The position numbers were made by a program, and so were the translations under genes. The notes under the pieces are model-generated. The model was not told the DNA's origin and made no database searches. It worked only from the letters and a program-made list of their open reading frames with translations. From Lactarius indigo (taxonomy: Eukaryota; Basidiomycota; Agaricomycetes; Russulales; Russulaceae): a DNA stretch of 64,000 bases. The stretch spans positions 1,736,001 through 1,800,000 of the forward strand of contig JAFKAC010000006.1 of NCBI GenBank assembly GCA_025766275.1. The letters run 5' to 3'. How positions within the stretch are numbered: position 1 is the first letter of the stretch; every line of letters begins with the position of its first letter. This document shows positions 21,311 through 29,912 of this stretch, piece after piece.

Positions 21311-23229
21311 GCCTATGGCAATCCATGACACTGCCGCTACCCGTCCCACTGCCACCCCGCCACACATCGGCCATTGCCATGACCATGTCACTGCCCTCAC
21401 TTACCCTGTATCAATTGTAGTTTCATGTACTCTTATTAGTTACAATATATTATTGTTTTTTTGATGCAACTATAACTGAGTGCCCTTGTTTGCAACTAAA
21501 ATACTCTGCTGTTTGTGATGCAATTTTGGACATATTCACCCAATATATGCTGAGATATGTCCATTTATTCGGATATTTGGTAAGATTTTACCAAATCTAA
21601 CTGGAAATTTGGAGGGAGGTTTTTATCTCACCTATCTTAACAATTTTGGAAAATCGGAAAAACAGCTTATTTCTTAACATATATTACCATTTTTCTGAAA
21701 TTTGTTAAATATTTTAAAAAATTCTAGGATACCATTTTTCCTGATGTCCTTTGTCTGTTTGTAGAACAATACTGCGTGACTTAGTGTTACATCCCTTGTA
21801 CAGTGTCACTACCAGAAAGTGTATAAGTAGAGTACCATGTACGCTCCTGGTCCACATCAGTTCTCACTGCTTGTGTGCCAGGTAAGCTCCCTTCTTTCCA
21901 ATGTAACCACATCAGTTCTCACTGCTTGTGTGCCAGACACTCTTGCTTTACTTGCCTGACAACTCCCTGTTGCTGCTTCCAGCACCCTCTGCATATCTCA
22001 CCACAGTCACCTTTGCCACTGTGAGTATGCTCTCTATTTGTGCTGTTCATCACCCCCACCACTCGAACCATTCACTCCGGTTCGCGTTCACACCCCCATT
22101 GACTATGACAGACCCGACTCCCCACCTGCTGACACTGACGATCCCGGTGCCCCCTTCTTCCCGAATGTTCTGGGAACTCCCAAGTACTACCCCCTACAGA
22201 TCCTGCTACCTGATGGTGGATCCAACACTGCGAAGTATATCTACTATCGCAAGGGATTTACCGAGGTAGTAGGGACGATGGGCGCAGAGCAACCACACTA
22301 TGGGGAAGCAGTTTACCTGTTGTCACTCAGACCCAATGTCTCGGCACCCCCCTTCACAGCCGAACAACTCCAGTTCTTCGACCCCCATGACATTCGCGCT
22401 TGTGCTTTAGATGAGACCCTTATCGAGCTCAATTCCCCACGTCTCACGGCTGAAGTCACTAGGCTACGCACCGGACTCCTAGCACTCAAGGAGATCGACG
22501 AAAAATGCAAGAAACTGGAGGAGGACGCACGAAAGCTACGATCGGAGCGACTCACAGTAGACCTGATGTTGGCTAGCACCAAGAGGAGGCTTCAGTATGC
22601 TGGGGCCCTTGCCACTATCGGCAACGAATACACACGCATGATGGCCTTACCTGCCCCCCTTCGACACTCACGTTACGCCATTCCCTTCGCTCCACGACGA
22701 GGAGGACCACTTGAATTCCCTCGTCTTGCCGACAAACCTCACCGACGGCGCTGTTATCATTGCGGGAGCTCCCACCACCTGGTACGCGATTGCCCTACCA
22801 GGCCACGACCGGCCTGCCGACATTGCCAGAGCCAAGAGCATCAGTCTTATCGATGCATCTTCCGCCGCGCCGGAATGGTCGAAGAAGTCGTCACCACTTC
22901 CCAAGCAGACGAGCACATCCGACAGACCATAAGTACCAAGGCATCCATGTCCTTCACGGTTCCGGAGCCACCGACAATTGCGACCGAAACTCAAGGAAGG
23001 TGGTGCAGACGATGTTTCCGCACTGACGCCAACCACGACGAGATTCGATGCCTGCAATATGAGATGTGCTGTAAATGTGGAAAGCATGGACCTTTTCTTT
23101 TCCTCAAAACCCACTACTGTCGACTCGACATCTCTCCGTGGCCGGAGAATGACCTTGATGCTGACATCTACGACCTTGTAGACCCAGAGTCCTGAAGTCG
23201 AGGCGTCTTCAGGCCAAGACGGGGGGTAA

Positions 23230-23805
23230 TGTTACGATTTCCTTGGACTCGTCTCTTTTCTTACCGCTATTCTCTTCCCACACCATACGAGCCCTGTACG
23301 ATTACGCGGACCTTATGATTACCCAGCTTCTATCACGCGCCCTGCTTATCAACGTCCCCCTCTGATAAAGCTTGACATGTGCTAGTTTCCGACTTGTTCC
23401 CTCTCACGTGCGACCCCATGTGACCCTCCTTGATTCTCGATATATCTACGCTTTGTTCCCTTTATACTTGTCCTTTTGTTCCCCAACTTGGCGATGGCGC
23501 CATCTGTTTGCGATGACCATACAGTACGATCCCTATTTAACCCTAGTCATACCTAGCTTGTACGGTAGACTAGACTTCTTGTGTAATACCACACTCGTCT
23601 ACGAAGACTCGTCAGAGTTCCTTGTCTCCCGACCCCCGCCTTCGCTAGACCTTTGAGTCTTAGCATTTCCCTATAGTCCAAGTAACGCGCGTCCTTGTGA
23701 CTCTTGTGCATCATCACATCTGAAGTCGAGCCTCTGAGCTCAGACTCCCAACCGATTGACTGACTTGATACAGGTCGTATCTAATGCCCCTGTGGTGGCG
23801 TTACA
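23230..23805 (+). repeat. G4a 3' LTR
   Basis: 576 bp from TGTTACGATT to GGCGTTACA, homologous to the G4b 5' LTR at 52960-53527 (568 bp) but visibly diverged. It contains the TATA-like TATTTAA and AGACTAGACTT, the 11-mer that in G4b pairs with the primer site. A polypurine tract lies just upstream at 23218-23229. LINE sequence follows directly. Confidence 0.92.
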
Positions 23806-24241
23806 CATTCAGTCTTCCACCGGTCCCTCAGGGTGGTTCTTTTCTGTTGAAGCATGGCCGATCTGTTAATTTTTAGCGGTTTGCGGAGTAGTGGGGGAAG
23901 CATTTTTGTGTCTGAGGTTAGTCCATCAGCTGCTATTTTTGCTTCACCATCTACCGCTTCGTTTCCCTTGATCCTGGAGTGGCCGGCCATCCACCTGAAT
24001 TTGAGTGAATAGTTTGGGGAGTTGATGTTTTTCTTTATACGTGCTGCAGTAACCAGGACTTTGTCAGCGATGTATTGGCCTGGTGATGACTTTACTGCTG
24101 AGAGTGTGCTTAATGCTGCTTGGTTGTCCACTCTGATAGAGTAGCTGGTTTTCCCTTTTTTGTCCGTTCTTATTAAGTGTAGACCTAGCAGAATACCCAT
24201 GAGTTCCGCTTCGTGAACAGTGTGCAGTGAACTTGGGCCTA
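23806..24241 (-). pseudogene. LINE ORF2, RNase H segment
   Basis: Minus-strand continuation of ORF2 after the solo LTR. PSSLHTVHEAELMGILLGLHLI, VDNQAALSTL and FRWMAGHSRIKGNEAVDGEAK are the core of an RNase H domain, whose first strand (VYTDGSAHNGKVGAAAIL) lies at about 29950-30005. With the TSD GCCTA reduced to one copy the sequence reads LHYHLG-PSSLHTVHEAE without a break. The frame ends artificially where the G4a LTR begins (RWKTE...). Confidence 0.9.
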
Positions 24242-24350
24242 TGTCATGTTTCTGCTTGTACGGACTACACGACTCGAGACCCTTACTGTACCGGTTGCAA
24301 CTACGGCGGTAAGGTAGATTAGTTGCGGACTTTATCACGGTGATACGGTT

Positions 24351-24748
24351 GTTGAGATCGAGCGCAGATAATGCGCGATGAACATTAGCTTCCGTCATGC
24401 GTACTTTAAAACCTTACTCTAGCACAATACATCTGTCCGTCGCCTGTTCCCCTGAATATCCATTAGCATGACAGCCATACATATTACATCTTTTGACTCC
24501 GTAGTACAAGTACTTTCGTTCCCTCTTACCTAGCACCTCAGACATCGCTCGTACACGCGCGATACTGAGGTGAGCTTACTTTACCACTCGTTTACTTTCA
24601 GCACGCTTACGCCTAGAAAGATTATCCGTTCTTTCTAGGTAAATACAATATAGACATCGCTCGTACACGCGCGATACTGAGATTATCCGTTCTTTCTAGT
24701 TCGCCTCGCGCGCTGCTCCCGAGCTCCCGAAACTATCCATAACTTACA
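24351..24748 (+). repeat. copia 5' LTR
   Basis: 398 bp, TGTTGAGATC...AACTTACA. It contains two copies of a 29-bp segment starting GACATCGCTCGTACACGC (24541 and 24653) about 112 bp apart. The 3' LTR has only one. Confidence 0.93.
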
Positions 24749-24763
24749 GGTTATGGGCCCTGC
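24749..24763 (+). promoter_or_regulatory. copia primer-binding site (half-tRNA iMet type)
   Basis: GGTTATGGGCCC directly after the LTR is the complement of GGGCCCAUAACC, the anticodon-arm sequence (CAU) of initiator tRNA-Met. Drosophila copia and yeast Ty5 prime from this internal tRNA site rather than from the 3' CCA end. The match is read from sequence; use by this element is inferred. Confidence 0.7.
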
Positions 24764-24802
24764 CGAGCGCCGCTAATACCACACACCATCCCCACCTCGC
24801 TA

Positions 24803-27800
24803 TTGTCTGAAATCAGTATGACTGGAACCCTTGCATCTGGATCTGCGTCCGCGTCTTCGTCGGCCATGCCGCCCCCTTCCCAACCTCCTTCCACTGTAGA
24901 ACTGCTCCCTGCAAACATCCCTCGCCTGGAAACTGACGGCTCAAACTGGGCCGTATTTCTTATGCGCTTCAGCGAGGTGATGGACATAACCAACCGATGG
25001 GGCTTCTTCGACGGCACCAACCCTTGCCCGCTGCCCAAAGACCCCATGGCCTCTACAGAGGAAGAGAAAGCAGAAAAAGTGAAGTGGGAGCACGACGACA
25101 AGGTCGCGCGATACCTCCTCTCGCAATGGCTCCACGACACGACGGCTGTACGCATGGGCCCTTCCCCCACCGCTCACCTGCGATGGAAGAGAATCACCCA
25201 AGAGTTCACGGCCAAGAGTATCTACGCACAGAATGACCTCGAAACGGCATTCTACGAGATGCGCTGTCCCAAGGGAGGCGATGTTCGCGCTTTCCTCACG
25301 GGCCTGCGTTTCAAATGCGAAGAGCTTTCGGCCGCCGGGGTGATAATCTCGCACAGGGATTACCAGCGCACGGTCCTTTGGGGAATCCCAGAAGAGCTTG
25401 CACGCTTCGCGTCGGGCCTCCTCTCCGGCGCCACCCTCTACAACCATCTCACCACCATAGACACTGACGATCTCATCACTCACATATGCAAGGAGGCGGA
25501 CGGAATAAAGAACTACCGGGCCAAGTCTCAACCCACCAAGTCCGGGGCCAGGTCTCAGGCCGCCGGAGACGAAGCTCTCGCAGCCACGGGCTCTGAGAAT
25601 AAATGACGTCGCCGCAAGGGCAACTGTCACAACTGTGGCAAGGCAGGCCATTGGGCGCGGGAGTGCCGATCTCCCAAGAAGGAGGAAAAGGCGGGCAAAG
25701 AGCACAAGGCGGAGACGAAGCCTGTTGGGTCGGCGAACGCTGTCGCGGCCAACGACGAGGACGTCGACGAGTGCTGGGCCGTGGACCTCGCTCTTGAGGA
25801 GCCAGTGGGAACGCACGGGGACACCATGGCAGCAGCTACCGTGCCAGCCAGCAATGACCGGGGCGAGCGCATTGAGTTATACGACTCAGGCGCGACACGA
25901 CATATCACCCCCTACAAATCCGACTTCACCACTTACACAGTCCTCGACCCACCCATCACCCTCAACGCCGCGAACCAGCAGCAGTTCCCCGCCATCGGAA
26001 CCGGCACCCTCACACTGCATGTACCGAACAGCAGCACCCCGTCTACCCTCACCCTCACCAACGTTCTCCACGCGCCGGCTGTGGGATACACTCTGGTATC
26101 ACTCGGCGCGTTGGACAAGATCGGCTACCGCGTCTCGATCGGTGGCGGCCACCTCGACCTGTTCGCCCCAGAAAGCGGACGCGTCGCACGCATACCCCAG
26201 TCCTCCCGCGGCCTGTACCGCGTCGCACATGCCGCCGAATCCGCGCACTCCGTCGAGACCATCACGGTCATGGAGTTGCACTGACGGATGGGCCACATCG
26301 CGCCAGCAAGCGCCCGAGCTCTTGTCGAGAAAAACCTCGTCACTGGGATCAAGCTCGATCCCAACTCGCAAGAGGCGGAGTGCGACGCCTGCATATTTGC
26401 GCGCGCGACCCGCAAGCCCATCCCAAAGATGCGTGTCGGCCCACAGGCCCAACGCTTCGGCGAGGAAGTCCACACGGATGTGTGGGGACCGTCACCCGTC
26501 GCTAGCAAGCGCGGGTGCCGGTACTTCATCACCTTCACAGACGACGCCACCAGGTACACTGTCACGTACCTCCTGCGCACGAAAGCAGAAGCTCTCGGCG
26601 CGTACAAGGCGTTCGAGAAGTGGGCCGTGACGCAGCAGCACTGCACTGGCATCAAAGTCCTTCGCTCGGACCGCGGCGGCGAATACCTCAGCGAGGCGTT
26701 CGACCAGCACCTCAAGGAGGCTGGCACCGCCCGCCGTCTCACCGTCCACGACACCCCCCAGCTCAACGGCGTCACCGAACGGCTGAACCGCACCATCGCG
26801 GAACGCCTCCGCGCGTTCACCCATTCAAGCGGCCTCCCCAAGTTCTTATGGGGCGAAGCGCTGCGGCACGCCACCTGGCTGAAAAACCGCACGGCGACGC
26901 GGGCACTCGATGGCCTGACGCCTTTCCAGGCGCTGTTCGGATGTGCACCCGACCTCTTGGGCTTGCAGCAGTGGGGCGCACACATGTGGGTGCATAACCC
27001 CACGGGCACCAAGTTTGACGCACGCGCACGCGAAGGCTGTTGGCTCGGCTTCGAAACCGAGTCACACGCGCATCGTGTGTATTTCCCGGCCATGCGGGGC
27101 ATTACGACGGAGCGCAACGTGCACTTTAGCACGGCACAGCAGCTCGAGGGGGAGGGAATATTGATCCCAGGTACGGAGGGTGAGCAGCATGCTGCGCCGT
27201 CGACCCCCTCAACTTCTTCCACCCCTTCCTCTCAACCTTCACTACCACCCATCAAGACCCTCGCGCAGCACGCGCCGAGCCCATCATAACCCCTATCACC
27301 CCTCACACCACTATCCAAGACCTCAACATCCGAGAGCACGGAAGGCGACAGCAAGACCGACCCGTGGAGAACGCCACGGCCGACCAGGACTCGACAGCCC
27401 TCACGCACGCTACGCCACCTACTCGAGGGCGTAGGCGTGTCGTCAGCGCGCCGCTCAGACCCCATCATCCCTGCCGGACTTCAGCTCCCGGGCGGATTCG
27501 ATGGAGACACCGAGGAGACAGGGGGAGTGTGGGCAGTCGACACAGCTCTCGACGCACTCGAGGACTCAGGCTGGCTCGAGCATGTCCTTGCCGCCGAGAC
27601 CGCAGAGGTGGAGGCCCTAGAGCCGAGAACGCTGGCCGAGGCGAAGCGTCGCCCAGACTGGCTTCTCTGGGAGAAGGCCATTGACGAGGAGCTCGCCACG
27701 CTCAACGCCGCTGGCACCTGGCGCCTGGAGGAGCCCCCACCTGGAGCCAACGTCATCGGCTCGAAGTGGGTCTTCAAGGTGAAGAAGGATGCCACGGGGA

Positions 27801-29188
27801 ACATCGCCCGCTACAAAGCCCAGCTCGTCACCCAAGGTTTTTCGCAAATCGACGGCGTGGACTATGACGACACATTCGCACCAGTCGCGAAGCTCGCGTC
27901 CTCGCGCGCGATCATCGCGATGGCCAACCGCCTCACTCTCGTCCTGCACCAAGTCGACATCAAGGGTGCATACCTCAATGGCGTACTACGCGACAACGAG
28001 GTGCTGTATATGCGACAACCGCCTGGGTATGCGGCACCGGCCTCGGGGACACAAGTCCTGCGACTGCAGAAGGCCTTGTACGGCTTGAAGCAGGCCGGGC
28101 GCCGCTGGTACCAGACTTTCACCCACATCCTCACCACCCTCGGCTTCACCCAATGCTCCGTCGACCAGGCCATCTACCACAAAACCAACGCGAAGACACG
28201 CAAGGCCATAGTCATCGCCGTGCACGTCGACGACTGCACCATCGCCGCGAGCGGTCAACCCCTCATCGAGGACTTCAAGCGCGGCCTCGCCGAGCACGTT
28301 GAAGTCACCGACTTGGGCGAGCTTCACTGGATGCTTGGCATCGAGGTGAAGCGCGACCGCGCGGCCGGCACCATCCACCTTTCCCAGCACGCGTACATCG
28401 ACGCCATTCTCAACCGTTTCCACCTCACCGACCTCAAGCCCCTCTCTACGCCAATGGATGTGCAAGCCCGACTCACATCCGAGCAGGCCCCTGCGAACGC
28501 GGCGGAATTCGCGGTCATGCGCGACGTCCCCTATCGCGAGGCCGTCGGCGCCCTCAACTGGGCTGCACTCGCCACGCGCCCCGACATCTCATTCGCCGTG
28601 TCCACCGTGGCACGCTTCTCGACGAACCCAGGGCCCATGCATTGGGAAGCCGTAAAGCGAATTTTTCACTATCTGGCTGGCACCCATGACCTGTGGCTTT
28701 CGTACGGCAAGACGCAACGCGCCCTCACGGGCTATACCAATGCAGATGGCAGCATGGCAGAAGACCGACGCGCCATCTCTGGTTACACGTTCCTCATCGA
28801 CGGCGGCGCCATCTCGTGGTCCTCAAAGCGACAAGAGATTGTCTCCCTGTCCACCACCGAGAGCGAGTACGTCACGGCGACGCATGGATTGAAGGAGGCG
28901 CTCTGGATGCGCAGCCTCCTCTCCGACGTGTTCGGCCCCTTCAAAGACGCGACAACGATGCTGTGCGACAATCAGTCGGCCATCGCGCTCGCCCGCGACC
29001 ACCAGTACCATGCCCGCACGAAGCACATTGACGTGCGGTACCATTTTATTCGTTGGGTAGTCGAACAGGGCGTCGTCCGGCTCATCTACTGCCCGACCGA
29101 AGACATGGTGGCCGACGTGCTCACGAAGGCGCTCCCATCTCCCAAGGTGAAGCACTTCGCCGCAGGACTTGGCCTCCGTGCGAAGTGA
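24803..29188 (+). pseudogene. pol: copia Gag-Pol polyprotein with three stops
   Basis: One frame of 1462 codons. Gag domain (SNWAVFLMRFSEVMD ... KRITQEFTAKSIYAQNDLETAFYEMR), CCHC knuckle (CHNCGKAGHWAREC), protease (YDSGATRHI), integrase zinc finger and DDE core (HTDVWGPSPV, RSDRGGEYLS, TPQLNGVTERLNRT), RT (WVFKVKKDATG, HQVDIKGAYLNG, LYGLKQAGRRWYQ) with catalytic HVDD instead of the usual YVDD, and RNase H (GYTNADGSMAED, LSTTESEYVTATH, HIDVRYHFIRW). Stops: TGA 25604-25606 between ENK and RRRKGN, TGA 26282-26284 in LH-RMGHI where Arg is usual, and TAA 27287-27289 in the Pro/Ser linker. Start chosen at the first ATG 54 nt after the LTR. Confidence 0.94.
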
Positions 29189-29195
29189 GGGGGAG

Positions 29196-29482
29196 TGTTG
29201 AGATCGAGCACAGATAATGCGCGATGAACATTAGCTTCCGTCACGCGTACTTTAAAACCTTACTCTAGCACAATACATCTGTCCGTCGCCTGTCCCCCTG
29301 AATATCCATTAGCATGACAGCCATACGTATTACATCTTTTGACTCCGTAGTACAAGTACTTTCGTTCCCTCTTACCTAGCACCTCAGACATCGCTCGTAC
29401 ACGCGTGATACTGAGATTATCCGTTCTTTCTAGTTCGCCTCGCGCGCTGCTCCCGAGCTCCCGAAACTATCCATAACTTACA
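29196..29482 (+). repeat. copia 3' LTR (shortened)
   Basis: 287 bp, the same ends as the 5' LTR, lacking about 111 bp between the two GACATCGCTCG direct repeats. Several of the point differences seen are CpG transitions, for example GAGCGCAG/GAGCACAG and CGCGCGAT/CGCGTGAT. Confidence 0.92.
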
Positions 29483-29912
29483 ACGGTAGTACAATAGGAG
29501 ATACAGTACGATTGCTGACTGATGACCGACGCCACTAATACTGGTAGTAGTGGTACTAGGATTGAGCTACTTACGCAATACGTTGGACGCTTACTTACTG
29601 TGACTCATAGCAGCGCTTCAAAGCCTGCTCGACTTGTATTTATAGTGTCTTGTGAAGACCAAGATACGCCATCTTGGTCTTCTTGAATCGCCACCTGATT
29701 TCCTTTCTTTCTCTTTCTCTTCCTCTTTCGTCTCCGACTGTCCGATTTCGCTCGTGATCAAGAACTTCGACTTGCCAGTGTACCTTCGTGTATTCACCAA
29801 GGCAAGGGCTAGGACCTCCGCGTTTTCAAGCCAGAGTAGACCCTTTTATCGCTGAGTTGTTACCGTCATCCGTGCTCAAGTCGAGCTAACGTCGTGGCGA
29901 CGTTACAGCCTA

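Larger units (their letters stand above)
19363..21743. mobile_element. Non-autonomous DNA transposon candidate with long terminal inverted repeats
   Basis: The insertion within the E LTR starts CAGGAAAAACGGTATCCTAG and ends with the inverted counterpart CTAGGATACCATTTTTCCTG. The inverted similarity continues inward for about 300 bp on both sides (for example ACCTCCC.TCTAAT, TTACCAAATATC and GTGTCCAAATTTACATCAC on the left against their inverted, diverged forms at 21520-21650). AT flanks both ends; a longer TSD is not evident. No transposase frame is visible. The core consists of a GC-rich minisatellite and poly-T-spaced units. Superfamily undetermined: CAGG termini would suit hAT, but there is no 8-bp TSD. 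Confidence 0.7.
19049..22052 (+). mobile_element. Solo LTR of family E, carrying a TIR-bounded insertion
   Basis: Begins TGTTGATAAGTGACCC and ends CTGTTCATCA, flanked by the 5-bp TSD CCCCC (19044-19048 and 22053-22057). The clean second copy at 39766-40395 is 630 bp. Here about 620 bp of LTR is split at 19362/21744 by a 2.4 kb element. No internal retrotransposon genes are attached, so it is a solo LTR. Near its 3' part is a TATA-like GTATAAGTAGAG (about 21820), followed by a tandem duplication of the segment containing CAGTTCTCACTGCTTGTG. Confidence 0.9.
18735..23195 (+). pseudogene. G4a ORF3: zinc-knuckle protein 3' of pol, split by an E LTR
   Basis: A separate ATG-started frame begins 40 nt after the pol stop and continues beyond the inserted E LTR (19049-22052, TSD CCCCC) in the same phase. 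Sequence: a Pro-rich N-terminus with one TGA (18909-18911), then PFFPNVLGTPKYYPLQILLPDGG, a coiled-coil stretch (LTAEVTRLRTGLLALKEIDEKCKKLEEDARKL), and a cysteine-rich tail with two classic CX2CX4HX4C knuckles (CYHCGSSHHLVRDC, CRHCQSQEHQSYRC) plus two more Cys/His clusters. The LTAEVTR coiled coil corresponds to the C-terminal extension fused to Pol in G1/G3 (LTAEVTRFRAASYELDRLRARV). Function is unknown; a second RNA-binding or assembly protein is a reasonable inference. Confidence 0.8.
13944..23805 (+). mobile_element. Degenerate Ty3/gypsy element G4a (5' part outside window)
   Basis: Plus-strand copy of the family represented by G4b. It carries gag from its MSTTQ region (13954-15153), pol (15135-18694), a third ORF (18735-23195) split by an E-family LTR, a polypurine tract (GACGGGGGGTAA, 23218-23229) and a 3' LTR (23230-23805). 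The gag N-terminus and 5' LTR are cut off by G1a and lie left of the window. The 3' LTR is followed by LINE sequence (CATTC at 23806), so G4a sits in the LINE ORF2. At least six in-frame TGA stops, one TAG and a frameshift show that it is dead. Confidence 0.92.
24351..29482 (+). mobile_element. Ty1/copia retrotransposon inside the solo LTR
   Basis: Complete 5.1 kb element: 5' LTR 24351-24748, a single gag-pol frame 24803-29188, purine-rich tract (GTGAGGGGGAG) and 3' LTR 29196-29482, flanked by the TSD ACGGT (24346-24350, 29483-29487). Integrase precedes RT, which defines the Pseudoviridae order. Three in-frame stops show that it is no longer autonomous. The LTRs differ in length by about 111 bp because of a repeat-mediated deletion in the 3' copy. 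Confidence 0.96.
24242..29907 (+). mobile_element. Solo LTR of G3 family in LINE ORF2, carrying a copia element
   Basis: LTR pieces 24242-24350 (starts TGTCATGTTTC) and 29488-29907 (ends GGCGACGTTACA) together give about 529 bp aligning with the G3 LTRs (519 bp). The TSD GCCTA flanks it (24237-24241, 29908-29912), so the internal region was lost by LTR-LTR recombination before or independently of the copia insertion. The TATTTATA box and the GAAGACCAAGAT...ATCTTGGTCTTC palindrome are kept (about 29637-29682). Confidence 0.93.

Noticed and set aside
19361..21745. Tc1/mariner assignment for the TIR element
   Set aside because: Flanking dinucleotides are AT rather than TA, and no transposase is present.
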